From the NCBI GenBank assembly GCA_021390615.1, contig JAJEJU010000024.1, forward strand, positions 620,001 to 684,000: a DNA stretch of 64,000 nt, written 5' to 3'. Positions within the stretch are counted from its first letter, which is position 1. Each line of letters begins with the position of its first letter. The notes under the pieces were generated by a model that had not been told where the DNA came from, ran no database searches, and saw only the letters and a list, made by a program, of their open reading frames with translations. Positions 8,722 through 17,416 of the stretch are shown piece after piece. Made by a program: the position numbers and the translations under genes. The stretch is from Rhodanobacteraceae bacterium ZG21-1 (GTDB taxonomy: Bacteria > Pseudomonadota > Gammaproteobacteria > Xanthomonadales > Rhodanobacteraceae).

Positions 8722-10329
8722 ATGGATTATTCTGATTCGCGCGACGCCGAGGCGTCCTATCCGGACCAAGGCGATTCATTCGACGAGAACCGACCGAGCA
8801 ATCGGGGATCGCGCATCGCGGCCTTGATCCTGGTGGTGCTGGCCCTGGGGTATGGAGCCTATCTGCTGGCGACAGGGCGTTACGCCAAGGTCGACCAGGC
8901 CGAATACGCGACCTTCATGGCCGCCGTGGCGAAGGCTGACGCCATCGCCGATCCCATGCAGCGCTGCCTCAGCTTTCCCGATCCGCCCGGCAGCCATTGG
9001 GATGCGGACACGACGCGCGCCTACTGCGAACTGCGCAATCACAAGACCATCGCGCTGGCGGACATCGAGGCGCTGCTGAAGCAGGGCAAGGCGGACGAAG
9101 TGGATCGCACTTTCCAGGGCTATCTGGATACGCAGCGCCACGATCCCAGTCAGCCCGGCTTGCTGGACGTCGCTTACGCAAACGCCGGTTTCGACGAGGC
9201 GGACGATCATCAGCGTCAGGTCATCGATACCTGGAAGCGGCAGTCGCCACACAGCGCCTTCGCGTTCGCGGCGAGCGGCGTGCAATATGTGGCCGCCGCG
9301 CAGCAGGCGAGGGGCGACGGCTGGACCCGGGACCTCACGCATCGGCAACTGGACGGGATGAACCGGCAACTCTTGCTGGCGCTCCAAGACTTGGACCGTG
9401 CGACTTTGCTCAATCCGCTCGTCACGGCAGCCTACCCCTCGATGATTCACGCGGGCGGTCTGGAGGGCGACAATACCTATATTCAAAAGTCCGCCGAGGC
9501 GGGCCTGAAGAGCGATCCGTCCAATTTCGCCATTCGCATGCAGATGATGAATCACGCGCAGCGGAAGTGGGGCGGCAAGTTCGGCGGCGTCGATGCGCAG
9601 AGCGCGGAGGACCTCGCGCTGGCAGGCAGGAATCCGTTGTTGCGCATCGTGGCGCAGCACCCGGTGGTTTATCGCGCCACCTGCAATTGCAATTTCCTGC
9701 AGGCGCAGACCCGTCGGTTCGTCTTCAAGGCGCTCGACAAGAACCTGAGTGCGGGGAGCCTGATCGACCTGGCTGCCGTCGTCTATGACGAGGACAAGCG
9801 GCTGGCGGTGGAACTCTACAGCGAGGCGCTACGCTTCGATCCCACGGATATCGACGCCTTGCGCTGGCGCTCGCAGGAGATGATTGCGCTGGGCGACAGG
9901 CCGGGCGCTACTGCCGCCTATGCCGCCGTCGCGCAGCGCTTCCCGGACAACGACGCGATGGCCACCCAGCTCGGCAACGTCTATGCGCAGGCGGGCGAGG
10001 TGAAGCAGGCCGAGACCACGCTGCTGGCGATACTGCAGCGCGACCCCGACAACTACGATGCGATGGGGACGTTGGGCGACCTTTACAACCACGCGGGACA
10101 TCAGCCTGACAAGGCCGAGGCCCTGGCCGACGCGATGATCAGCAAATATCCGGACAAGCCGGGCGGCTACATCGTGCGCTCTGCCAACCAGATGGACCAT
10201 AACCTTCCGGGCGTCTACGCCACCATTCACTACTTCATCGACCACTTCGGCGACGATCCGCACTGGAAAGCGCAGACCGCCGAAATGCGCGCCTACCTGG
10301 CCAATCATCCGGAGAAAACGGCAGCGTAG
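8722..10329 (+). CDS. Single-pass membrane protein with TPR repeats
   Basis: I chose the ATG at 8722 (purine-rich AAGGACTGGGGGG upstream). The longer frame from 8473 has no protein-like sequence before it. Residues 1-30 are acidic and cytoplasmic. About 32-53 form a membrane helix (AALILVVLALGYGAYLLATG). The remaining 480 residues are largely helical repeats, with clear TPRs from about residue 370 (ALYSEALRFDPTDIDALRW, AAVAQRFPDNDAMATQLGNVYAQAG, ILQRDPDNYDAMGTLGDLYNHAG). A CNCN sequence lies near residue 315. TPR proteins of this kind scaffold other proteins, usually in the periplasm or at the membrane. No enzymatic domain is visible and the partner is unknown. Confidence 0.75.
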   Translation: MDYSDSRDAEASYPDQGDSFDENRPSNRGSRIAALILVVLALGYGAYLLATGRYAKVDQAEYATFMAAVAKADAIADPMQRCLSFPDPPGSHWDADTTRAYCELRNHKTIALADIEALLKQGKADEVDRTFQGYLDTQRHDPSQPGLLDVAYANAGFDEADDHQRQVIDTWKRQSPHSAFAFAASGVQYVAAAQQARGDGWTRDLTHRQLDGMNRQLLLALQDLDRATLLNPLVTAAYPSMIHAGGLEGDNTYIQKSAEAGLKSDPSNFAIRMQMMNHAQRKWGGKFGGVDAQSAEDLALAGRNPLLRIVAQHPVVYRATCNCNFLQAQTRRFVFKALDKNLSAGSLIDLAAVVYDEDKRLAVELYSEALRFDPTDIDALRWRSQEMIALGDRPGATAAYAAVAQRFPDNDAMATQLGNVYAQAGEVKQAETTLLAILQRDPDNYDAMGTLGDLYNHAGHQPDKAEALADAMISKYPDKPGGYIVRSANQMDHNLPGVYATIHYFIDHFGDDPHWKAQTAEMRAYLANHPEKTAA

Positions 10330-10345
10330 GTCGTGTAAGTGCGAC

Positions 10346-10486
10346 GTGCGGAGCTGCGGAGTATTGGCTGGCGCCACCTTCGGTTTGCTGTTTGCCGGAT
10401 TGAGTGGATGCTGGATGCCAAGCCTCACGGTAGGATCGGCGCCTGAGACATGCAGCGATCAGGGCACGGACAAGCCTGTGCAGTAA
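10346..10486 (+). CDS. Possible small lipoprotein (46 aa)
   Basis: A frame starting at GTG (10346) encodes a short basic beginning, a hydrophobic stretch (VLAGATFGLLFAG) and a lipobox LSGC with the Cys at residue 22, then 24 polar residues (WMPSLTVGSAPETCSDQG...) to a TAA at 10484. This is the plan of the tiny outer-membrane lipoproteins common in Proteobacteria. The start has only a weak ribosome site, and the coding call rests on the lipobox alone. It begins 17 bp after the TPR gene, so it could be co-transcribed with it. Confidence 0.3.
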   Translation: MRSCGVLAGATFGLLFAGLSGCWMPSLTVGSAPETCSDQGTDKPVQ

Positions 10487-10687
10487 GGCTAATCCCCGCC
10501 TGGGAGATGACGGAGCCATCGGACGTCATCGAACACAGGCCGATGCACTGGTGGCGCGGTGAAGACCGGAAGCGCTATCGATAGCGATGGCCATGGGCTT
10601 CGAATAACGAGGCGGTGGCAGACGGAGCAGGGCAGTTCGACTCTCCGTCCCTTGCCTTGGGGCGAACAGCAACTGGGAGAAACACTG

Positions 10688-11269
10688 ATGTCCAATCAGG
10701 GAGGCTTGCCGGGATTCGACTCGGAGGTGCCGACGGATCGGCTTTTTCTGGGGATATTTCCCGATGCGCGAGCTGCAGCCGATATCGCGGCGATGGCCGG
10801 CGGCCATCTGCTTCGGCATGGTTTGGCCAGTGGGACGCAGGCGGCCGACCGGCTGCACGCCACCTTGTTTCATCTAGGCGATTGGGTGGGCGTGCCGGCG
10901 GATATCGTGGCGCAGGCGAGTGCGGCCATGTCGCGCATCGCCTCGCCGGCGTTCGACGTCGTCTTCGATCAAGTGGGCAGCTTCGACCATCGGCGTGCGA
11001 AAAATCCACTGGTGCTTACGGCGCGCCAGGGCAATCCGGCGCTGCATGCGCTGCACGACGAACTGGCGACGCACTTGCGCGGCGCCGGGCTGGGCCAGTG
11101 GACCAGAACGTCCTTCCTGCCGCACGTCACCCTGGCCTACGACAAGCGCGTCGTGTCATTCGAGCCCGTCGCGCCGCTCAGCTGGCGAGTGGAAGAGGTC
11201 GTGCTGATCCATAGCCTGCTCGGCAAGACGCGGCATATCCGACTGGGGCAGCAAGCGCTGAAAGCTTAG
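10688..11269 (+). CDS. thpR: RNA 2',3'-cyclic phosphodiesterase / 2'-5' RNA ligase family protein
   Basis: This is a 193-residue member of the 2H phosphoesterase superfamily, with the two catalytic HxT motifs at residues 57-59 (RLHATLFHLG) and 146-148 (LPHVTLAYDK). The family opens RNA 2',3'-cyclic phosphates to 2'-phosphate ends and can reverse 2'-5' ligation in vitro. The start at 10688 is set by GGGAG in AACTGGGAGAAACACTG. The upstream in-frame extension to 10559 is not protein-like. Length and motif spacing are typical for ThpR/LigT. It is monocistronic, flanked by non-coding stretches. Confidence 0.9.
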   Translation: MSNQGGLPGFDSEVPTDRLFLGIFPDARAAADIAAMAGGHLLRHGLASGTQAADRLHATLFHLGDWVGVPADIVAQASAAMSRIASPAFDVVFDQVGSFDHRRAKNPLVLTARQGNPALHALHDELATHLRGAGLGQWTRTSFLPHVTLAYDKRVVSFEPVAPLSWRVEEVVLIHSLLGKTRHIRLGQQALKA

Positions 11270-11673
11270 TTGCGGCGCTGCGATTCGGAGCGCACGACCA
11301 CGCCGGCGTGTTTTCGCAAGGCGACAGAAGATGCGCAGAGGCAGAGGCCTGGTCATCGCCGCGACCAGCATGTTTCCGTGCGACGTTGGAATTATCCGAA
11401 GACGCCGCGGTCCTCGGCGTTGCGTCTCGCAGCGATCGAGGAGCATTGGTCGGAGCGACGCAAGCGTCATGCCCTTGGACGGCATCTTTCTGCACTTGCA
11501 GCAACGGCCTCGCACGGGTGTGAGAAAGCTGCCGATATTCGTTCGATCTCAAGTGAATCGTGCCGACTCATTGTGCCGCTGGAGCGCGACCTGGCTACGT
11601 GGACAAAGCCGCCAAGCCGTCAAGCCGCCAAGCCGTGTGGGATCAAGGGTGCTGCCTGGGCTGGCGCTAAAGT
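11270..11673. other. Intergenic, no gene recognised
   Basis: This is a convergent gap after thpR. It contains Arg-rich overlapping frames only and a short internal repeat of the type AAGCCGC/TCAAGCCG near 11605-11640. No terminator hairpin with a T-tract was found. Confidence 0.45.
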
Positions 11674-12192
11674 TTAGTCGCCCGAAAAATGCAGGCTGGA
11701 ATTCGACCACTCCGGGCGCTTCTCCATCGGTACGGTGACGTCGTCCACGCTGTCGATTTGCTTGAGCGTGCTGCTGTCGTAGAGGATTTCCGTTCCCGCG
11801 AAGTGCATGCCGCCGCAATCGATGCCGATACGCGTCCCGCGTTTCCAGAACCAATAGTCGCGGATGAATGGCATGCACTCGATGCTGCCGGTTTTGCCGC
11901 CGCGATAGACCACGACCTGGTGCGAACCCCGGTTCGCGAAGTCGGCGTCCGAACCATCGGGGGCGCTGCCTTGGGCGTCAGCCACGCGCCAGGCCACGGT
12001 GGCGCCGTCCGTGGATTTTTTGACGTCGAGTATGTTGCCGGTGGTGGTTACCTGGGCATCTTGCCCATCGGTGTCGACGATATGGACGTTGTTCGCCTTG
12101 TCGAGATAGGCGTCTTTGATGCTCATGCCGCATGCGCACTCGCTGGCGCATGCGAGTAGACCTGCGACGAGGGTCGAGAAAAGTCGTTCCAT
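11674..12192 (-). CDS. Exported hypothetical protein (172 aa)
   Basis: The ATG at 12192 opens a signal-like segment (MERLFSTLVAGLLACASECACG). The frame extends further upstream but into the neighbouring gene. The LLACASEC region could serve as a lipobox or as a plain signal peptide. The mature part has alternating beta-rich sequence (NNVHIVDTDGQDAQVTTTG, SHQVVVYRGGKTGSIECMP, DYWFWKRGTRIGIDCGG) with a few Cys that could pair in the periplasm. No family was recognised. It lies 25 bp downstream of another hypothetical gene on the same strand and is probably co-transcribed with it. Confidence 0.6.
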   Translation of the reverse strand: MERLFSTLVAGLLACASECACGMSIKDAYLDKANNVHIVDTDGQDAQVTTTGNILDVKKSTDGATVAWRVADAQGSAPDGSDADFANRGSHQVVVYRGGKTGSIECMPFIRDYWFWKRGTRIGIDCGGMHFAGTEILYDSSTLKQIDSVDDVTVPMEKRPEWSNSSLHFSGD

Positions 12193-12217
12193 GCCGATGC
12201 TCTGAGGATGGTTTCCG

Positions 12218-12604
12218 CTAGGGCGCATCGGCAGCTTGGACGCTGCCTGCACTCGGAAATAATGCCTCGTGAGCCATGAATTCCTGCTGCAAGGATTCGG
12301 GCAATTGCGCGACAAACTTCGGGAAGTCGGCGAATCGCCCCTGGAACGAATAACTTTTCGAGGTGTTGATGAAGATCGCCCAGGGTTCGCGATCCGATTC
12401 CTGGTCGTGCACGATGACCCGCCACGGCGTGCCGACGACGTCGAAGTGGAAGCTTCGCCATAAGGCGTCGGCCTGGCCGTTCGTCGCGCGCTGGATGTAG
12501 GCGAGTGCCGGCATCGCGCGCAGAGCCTTGAGGCGTCGTCGGACTTGTGAGCTTTGCGGTCGCCATAGCACGTAGCTGCGGCGCAGCCATTCCACGATCT
12601 GCAT
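12218..12604 (-). CDS. Hypothetical protein (128 aa)
   Basis: I do not recognise this protein. It is 128 residues, cytoplasmic by appearance, with an Arg-rich N-terminus (RRSYVLWRPQSSQVRRRLKAL), a mixed alpha/beta middle (WRSFHFDVVGTPWRVIVHDQ, PWAIFINTSKSYSF) and a helical end (FPKFVAQLPESLQQEFMAHE). The start at 12604 gives the longest frame and has no strong ribosome site, so an internal start is possible. It precedes the exported hypothetical gene by 25 bp on the same strand, which suggests a two-gene unit of unknown purpose. Confidence 0.55.
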   Translation of the reverse strand: MQIVEWLRRSYVLWRPQSSQVRRRLKALRAMPALAYIQRATNGQADALWRSFHFDVVGTPWRVIVHDQESDREPWAIFINTSKSYSFQGRFADFPKFVAQLPESLQQEFMAHEALFPSAGSVQAADAP

Positions 12605-12737
12605 GGGCGTAAGCTCAGGCGAAGCCTAGGTCAAGCTTCATCGTGCCATCTCCGCCGCCAGGGGCGACATGCCCCGGGCAACAATCCGCTTCCGCCTGCT
12701 TCCTGTTTTCTCCGTCATATCGCTTGGCCGTCGGCCA

Positions 12738-13208
12738 CTATCGAAAGATCGCTGCATGAGGTCGTAGCCATCCCACGATACCGATGATCGTGGCCATGGC
12801 ACCGAGCCCAAAGAAAACCAGCTCCAAGTTCCAGAGTGCGCCGAACTCGTCCACCGTGGGGCCCACCCGAGGCGCTGCCGGGTCGTAGCGCACGTTCACT
12901 TGCTCGCCGAGAGCGGCGCCGGAGAAGCGCCCGCCTTGCGGAAAGTCGATCGACTCGCCGGTCTTGGTGACGAAGGTGACGATGGGGTGGTTAGAACCGT
13001 GCGGGAGTGCAGTGACGCGGCCGGGAACGACTACCGACGAGCGCACGAAGCGCTCGGTCGATATGCCCATGCCGATGGCTACGGCAACAAAGACCAGGCC
13101 GCCCAGCATGAAGAACAGGCTTTTGATCCTCTGTTCGGTCTTGTCGGGTTTGGCCGGGGGCGTGCCGCTCCCAGCCACCATAAGTGCAACCAGCTTGAAC
13201 TCGTCCAT
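12738..13208 (-). CDS. DUF3592-type membrane protein
   Basis: The protein is 156 aa with two membrane helices (LFFMLGGLVFVAVAIGMGI near residues 31-49 and LELVFFGLGAMATIIGIVGWL near 125-146) that flank a soluble beta domain containing GRVTALPHGSNHPIVTFVTKTG and GEQVNVRYDPAAP. This is the layout of DUF3592 proteins, which are common and uncharacterised. The ribosome site AAGGACGAG lies just before the ATG at 13208. The N-terminal 25 residues are Pro/Lys-rich. It is transcribed alone, and topology puts the beta domain on the periplasmic side (inference). Confidence 0.75.
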   Translation of the reverse strand: MDEFKLVALMVAGSGTPPAKPDKTEQRIKSLFFMLGGLVFVAVAIGMGISTERFVRSSVVVPGRVTALPHGSNHPIVTFVTKTGESIDFPQGGRFSGAALGEQVNVRYDPAAPRVGPTVDEFGALWNLELVFFGLGAMATIIGIVGWLRPHAAIFR

Positions 13209-13345
13209 AAGCTCGTCCTTGATGCCTGGAGGATATGCGTGGCCGCTATCTTAACCAGCCCGAGGCGACGCAGGCGAACTACCGACTGCAGCCGAAGAAT
13301 CCACCCCGATCAATCTGGAAAGAGTGGAGCGCATCGACCCGCGGG

Positions 13346-13837
13346 TCAGCGCATCCGCGTGAAGTAGCTGGTCTTCAGCACCGGCAGATTGTCCCGGCCG
13401 AAATACGAGGCGGTTTCAGTCATGCTCTTGCCGTCGGGGGCGACGGCATAGATGCGCGTCGAGGCAGGCACGCCGTGTTTGGTCAGGCCCAGCACCAAGG
13501 TGTTCGGCGCAGGCAGCTTCATGGCGCCGATATCGGCTTCGGCGGTGTCGCCAAGCGCATGCGAAGGACTGCCATCGAGCGTGTAACTGCCCGTGGTATG
13601 GCGCAGCGATCCGTCGGCACCGAGGATGTCGACGCTCATCGTCCACTTGCCGTCGGGCGCATTGCCGAACGCGATGGTGACGCTTTTCGGTCCTCCGGCT
13701 TCCAGGCGCGAGACGTCCAGCGACCAGCGGCCGAGCAGAGGAGAGGCTGCGGCGGCCTGCGCGGGAACGGACTGGGTAGCAGCCGGTGCGCCTTGAAGCA
13801 GGCCGACGACGAGCAAGATGGTGGCGAGGGTTTTCAT
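13346..13837 (-). CDS. Exported hypothetical protein (163 aa)
   Basis: A perfect AAGGAGG ribosome site precedes the ATG at 13837. Residues 1-20 are a signal peptide (MKTLATILLVVGLLQGAPA). The mature part reads as a small beta barrel of the lipocalin-like type: LLGRWSLDVSRLEAG, KSVTIAFGNAPDGKWTMSVDILG, then strands ending in KTSYFTRMR. Proteins with this LGRWxLDxS opening occur in many Xanthomonadales without an assigned function. The strong ribosome site suggests abundant synthesis. Periplasmic location is inferred from the signal. Confidence 0.65.
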   Translation of the reverse strand: MKTLATILLVVGLLQGAPAATQSVPAQAAAASPLLGRWSLDVSRLEAGGPKSVTIAFGNAPDGKWTMSVDILGADGSLRHTTGSYTLDGSPSHALGDTAEADIGAMKLPAPNTLVLGLTKHGVPASTRIYAVAPDGKSMTETASYFGRDNLPVLKTSYFTRMR

Positions 13838-13990
13838 AGCGGCCTCCTTGAGAGTGCGTCAGTGGAACGAATGACCATGACCGGCCATGCCGTCGCGCTG
13901 GCCGGCTTGCGGCGAAAGGTGTTCGTGCGCCTGCGCCGGCTTTGCGGACGGATGCTAGAGTGCATGCTTTCCGCCTCCGTGAGTCAAGCG

Positions 13991-14917
13991 ATGAACACCT
14001 CGACCGCTTATCCGATCGGCACGCCGGGCCAGCCCTGGGGCGAGGCCGAGAAGGCCGCATGGCGTGCGCGCCAGCGCAAGCAGCGCAGCTATGCGGACGA
14101 TGTGCTCAGCGTGATCGAACGCCTGCGTCCGCATTTCGAGGTGCGCTCCTATGGCGAGCTGGACTATGCACCGGACGGCCGCTACCCGCTCTTCGCGCTG
14201 CGCAGCCGCGATTGGGACGACGCCTTGCCTTGCGCCCTGGTCACCGGCGGCGTGCACGGCTACGAGACCAGCGGGGTGTTCGGCGCGCTGCAGTTCGCCG
14301 AACAGCACGCGGCCAGTTATGCGGAACGGATCAATCTGCTCGTCACCCCTTGCGTCAGCCCCTGGGCGTACGAGCGCATCCATCGCTGGAATCCGGCGGC
14401 GATCGATCCGAACCGCTCGTTCCGCGCGAACAGTCCGGCGCCCGAGTCGGCGGCGCTGATGAGCCTGGTCGCGCCGCTGCGCGATCGCTTCATCGTGCAT
14501 ATCGACCTGCACGAAACCACCGACAGCGACGAGTCCGAATTCCGCCCGGCGCTCGCCGCCCGCGACGGCAAGACCCTGGAACCGGGTGAAATCCCCGACG
14601 GCTTCTATCTGGTCGACGACAGCGAACAGCCGCAGCCGGCCTTCCAGCAGGCGGTGATCGCGGCCGTCGCGCAGGTCACCCATATCGCGCCGGCCGACGC
14701 GCGCGGCGAGATCATCGGTTCGCCGATCGTCGCGCCGGGCGTGATCGAGTATCCGTTCGAGCGGCTTGGCCTCTGTGCCGGCATCACCAGGGCACGCTAC
14801 AAGACCACCACCGAGGTCTATCCCGACAGCCCGCGCACCACCCCGGAAGCCTGCAATGCGGCGCAGGCCGCGGCGGTATGCGCGGCGCTCGACTACGCGC
14901 TGACCCACGGCGGCTGA
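13991..14917 (+). CDS. M14-family metallocarboxypeptidase
   Basis: The 308-residue protein carries the zinc-carboxypeptidase signature: HGYE (His89, Glu92, from GGVHGYETSG) supplies HxxE, DPNRSF (139-144) supplies the substrate-binding Asn-Arg pair, and IDLHE (His174) supplies the third ligand. A KTTTEVYPDSP region near residue 275 matches the position of the catalytic Glu. It is about the length of the short cytosolic M14 (AGBL/succinylglutamate-desuccinylase-like) branch. No signal peptide is visible, so it probably acts in the cytoplasm on a peptide or acyl-amino-acid substrate. The start at 13991 is preferred over an in-frame ATG at 13964. Neither has a strong ribosome site. Confidence 0.82.
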   Translation: MNTSTAYPIGTPGQPWGEAEKAAWRARQRKQRSYADDVLSVIERLRPHFEVRSYGELDYAPDGRYPLFALRSRDWDDALPCALVTGGVHGYETSGVFGALQFAEQHAASYAERINLLVTPCVSPWAYERIHRWNPAAIDPNRSFRANSPAPESAALMSLVAPLRDRFIVHIDLHETTDSDESEFRPALAARDGKTLEPGEIPDGFYLVDDSEQPQPAFQQAVIAAVAQVTHIAPADARGEIIGSPIVAPGVIEYPFERLGLCAGITRARYKTTTEVYPDSPRTTPEACNAAQAAAVCAALDYALTHGG

Positions 14918-14980
14918 CGGGCGCGGACATCGCGTCCGTCGGTTGCGCTGTTGCCCTGATGGCGCGCCGCGCACTGGTGC

Positions 14981-15334
14981 TCAGTTTGCGGTGAGGCGCA
15001 GGCCGTGCCTGCGGCAGACGTCGATGCCCGGCACATCCAGCACGCGGCCGTTGCGGAAGCTCACGCGCAGGTCGCGCAGGCAGTCGCCGGCGGGCAGCTC
15101 GAGGCTGAGCCGGTTCAGGCCGCCTTGCAGCGGCGGGCCGATCTCGACGTCGTGGAAGGCTGCGCTGCCGGCCGGTGCGACGGCGAAGCCGGTGACGCTG
15201 TCGAAAGTGGCGTTGACCAGCTCGAACGGCGCGATCTCGCGTGCGGCGCCGGTCGGCGCCGCGAGATGGGCACAGGCCGCCGGCATGGCGGCCGCCAGTG
15301 TCGCGGCGATGACGGCGATACGGTTTCGGGACAT
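14981..15334 (-). CDS. Small putative lipoprotein (117 aa)
   Basis: From the ATG at 15334 (GGAG upstream) the protein begins with a signal peptide ending MPAAC, a plausible though not ideal lipobox (Cys at residue 21). The mature part is about 95 residues, beta-rich, with two Cys (GDCLRDLRV and DVCRRHG) that may form a disulfide. No family was recognised. It is divergent from the LytS/LytTR operon, and the paired direct repeat at 15430-15460 lies between the two, so it is a candidate member of that regulon. Confidence 0.6.
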   Translation of the reverse strand: MSRNRIAVIAATLAAAMPAACAHLAAPTGAAREIAPFELVNATFDSVTGFAVAPAGSAAFHDVEIGPPLQGGLNRLSLELPAGDCLRDLRVSFRNGRVLDVPGIDVCRRHGLRLTAN

Positions 15335-15429
15335 GGCATGCTCCGGCAGGCAAGAGGTGCTGGCTGCGTGTGCGGTGCACACGGCGCAGCCATCAGGCCG
15401 GATCGAGGGGCGCGACGAAAGGCGTGCGG

Positions 15430-15460
15430 GACGAATCGTCGTGGCGCGGTGACGAATCGT
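15430..15460 (+). promoter_or_regulatory. Candidate LytTR operator: two 10-bp direct repeats, 21-bp period
   Basis: GACGAATCGT occurs at 15430-15439 and again, identically, at 15451-15460. LytTR-domain regulators typically bind two direct repeats of about 9-10 bp separated by 11-13 bp, giving a 21-22 bp period on one face of the helix. The site is 73 bp upstream of the LytS-type kinase start and within the divergent intergenic region. Autoregulation, and control of the divergent lipoprotein gene, are inferences. Confidence 0.5.
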
Positions 15461-15533
15461 AGCGGTATCGCGCGGTGCTTTTCAGTGCGGCGCGGCGCGC
15501 CTAGGATGCCGCTATCGTCCACCGGATGCCGCC

Positions 15534-16640
15534 ATGAAAGTCCGCCTCGGCAATATGGAAATCGGCCTGGCCCGTTACCTCGGCCTGTGGACGGTAGTGG
15601 TCGTGCTGTTCGCGACACAGAATTTCGTCACCGACGCGCTGGATGGGCAGGTCTGGACGGCGTGGGACTATCTGCGCTGGGCCGGCATCCGCTGGTATAC
15701 CTGGGCGGCGCTGGCCCCGCTGGTGTTCCGCCTTGCCCAGCGCTACCCGGTCCGCGCGCCGCTGCGCCTGCACGGCCTCGGCGCGCAGCTGCTCGCCAGC
15801 GTGGCGATGACCATGCTGGCACTGGTCATCGGCGCCTTCGTGTCGGTCGCGTTCGAACCCAGCGGCTTCGGCACCCAGCTGGGCTATTTCGTGGGCTTCC
15901 ATGCCGCTACCGGACTGTTGACCTACTGGGCCCTGTACGCGATCGAGCGGGCCATGCAGCTCTACCAGGAGAAGACCCGCCGCGAGCTGGAAGCCAGCCA
16001 GCTGGCCTCGGAACTGGCGCAGTCGCGCCTGCAGGTGCTGCGCGCGCAATTGCAGCCGCATTTCCTGTTCAACACCTTGCATGCGATCGCCACCCTGCTG
16101 GACGAAGACCCGGCTGCCGCCGAAAGCATGCTGCTGCGCCTGAGCGAGCTGCTGCGCGCCTTCCTCGAGGGCAGCGATGGGCAGGAGATCAGCCTGCGCC
16201 GCGAACTGGAACTGCTGGAGCTGTATCTCGGCATCCAGCGCACGCGCTTCCGCGACCGGCTGAGCACACGGATCTACGTGGCGCCGGATACGCTCGATGG
16301 CGCCGTGCCGGCGCTGATCCTGCAGCCGCTGGTGGAGAACGCGATCCGGCACGGCATCGGCCAGCGCCTCGGCAGTGATTGCGTCGAGGTGGAAAGCCGC
16401 CGCGAGGACGGCGTGCTGTGCATCGAGGTGCGCAATCACAACGGCCGCCTGGAGCCCGAGGCCGGCGCCGGCCATGGCATCGGCCTGTCGAATACGCGGC
16501 TGCGCCTGCGCGAGCTGTACGGCGAGGCAGGGCAAGTGCGGCTCGACATGATCTGGCCGCAAGGCGTGGTATGCCGGTTGCGCCTGCCGTACCGCGAGAT
16601 CGAGGACCGGCGCGATGCGCCGGAGATGGTCTCCGCTTGA
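15534..16640 (+). CDS. LytS/YehU-type sensor histidine kinase
   Basis: The 368-aa kinase has four predicted membrane helices in residues 13-140 and no large periplasmic domain. It continues with a short coiled coil (EKTRRELEASQLASELAQSRLQ) and the His_kinase core, with phospho-acceptor His176 in LQPHFLFNTLHAI and the ATP-binding N box PLVENAIRHG (Asn269). A degenerate G box GHGIGLSNTRLRL follows. This fits the PF06580 class, which pairs with LytTR regulators. The signal sensed by the membrane helices cannot be told from sequence. The stop overlaps the regulator's start by four bases. Confidence 0.9.
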   Translation: MKVRLGNMEIGLARYLGLWTVVVVLFATQNFVTDALDGQVWTAWDYLRWAGIRWYTWAALAPLVFRLAQRYPVRAPLRLHGLGAQLLASVAMTMLALVIGAFVSVAFEPSGFGTQLGYFVGFHAATGLLTYWALYAIERAMQLYQEKTRRELEASQLASELAQSRLQVLRAQLQPHFLFNTLHAIATLLDEDPAAAESMLLRLSELLRAFLEGSDGQEISLRRELELLELYLGIQRTRFRDRLSTRIYVAPDTLDGAVPALILQPLVENAIRHGIGQRLGSDCVEVESRREDGVLCIEVRNHNGRLEPEAGAGHGIGLSNTRLRLRELYGEAGQVRLDMIWPQGVVCRLRLPYREIEDRRDAPEMVSA

Positions 16641-17416
16641 GCATCGGCGCGCTGGTGGTCGACGACGAGCCGATCGCGCGGCATGCCATCGTGCGCCTGC
16701 TGCGCAAGGACCCGGACATCGTGCTGCTGGGCGAATGCGGCGACGGTGCCAGCGCTGTCGAAGCGATCCGCGGTCGGTCGCCGGACCTGGTTTTCCTGGA
16801 CATCCAGATGCCTGCCTTTACCGGACTGGACGTGGTCGCCGCCATCGGTGCGTCGCGCATGCCGGCGATCGTGTTCGTCACTGCCTACGAGCAATACGCG
16901 GTGAAGGCCTTCGAGGCGAACGCGGTGGACTACCTGGTGAAGCCGTTCGGCCGCGAGCGCTTCGCCGACGCGCTGCAGCGGGTCAAGCGGCGGCTGGCCG
17001 GCGGCGAACAGCTGGGCAGCGTCGCCTCCGCACAGATCATGCAGGCGCTGGAAGCGCTGCGACGGCGCGACGACTACCTGCAGCGCCTGCCGGTACGCGT
17101 GGACGAGCGGATCGCCTTCGTCGACGTGAACGACATCGTGTGGATCAAGGCCAGCCGCAACACCGTGCTGATCCATCTGGCCGACCGCGTGCACGAGTTG
17201 CGCGAGACCATCGGTGCGCTGGCCGAGCGCCTCGATCCGCGGCATTTCGTGCGCGTCCATCGTTCCGCGCTGATCAATGCGCGGCGCGTGCAGGCGATCC
17301 ATCCCTGGTTCAACGGCCATCACGTGGTCGTCATGGATACTGGCCAGCGACTGCGCATGAGCCGCTACCAGCATGAAGCCTTTCTGCGTCTGACCACGGC
17401 TGGCGGCGAGCGCTGA
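16637..17416 (+). CDS. LytTR-family response regulator
   Basis: The REC domain spans residues 1-120, with acidic pocket DDE (9-11), phospho-acceptor Asp55 in FLDIQMP and Lys in YLVKPFG. A LytTR DNA-binding domain follows from about residue 150 (RIAFVDVNDIVWIKASRN, FVRVHRSALINARRV). No ATG is available. TTG at 16637 overlaps the kinase stop as TTGA and gives a normal REC beginning (SIGALVVDDEP), so translational coupling is likely. It forms a two-component pair with the preceding kinase, probably acting on the repeat pair upstream of the operon. Confidence 0.9.
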   Translation: MSIGALVVDDEPIARHAIVRLLRKDPDIVLLGECGDGASAVEAIRGRSPDLVFLDIQMPAFTGLDVVAAIGASRMPAIVFVTAYEQYAVKAFEANAVDYLVKPFGRERFADALQRVKRRLAGGEQLGSVASAQIMQALEALRRRDDYLQRLPVRVDERIAFVDVNDIVWIKASRNTVLIHLADRVHELRETIGALAERLDPRHFVRVHRSALINARRVQAIHPWFNGHHVVVMDTGQRLRMSRYQHEAFLRLTTAGGER

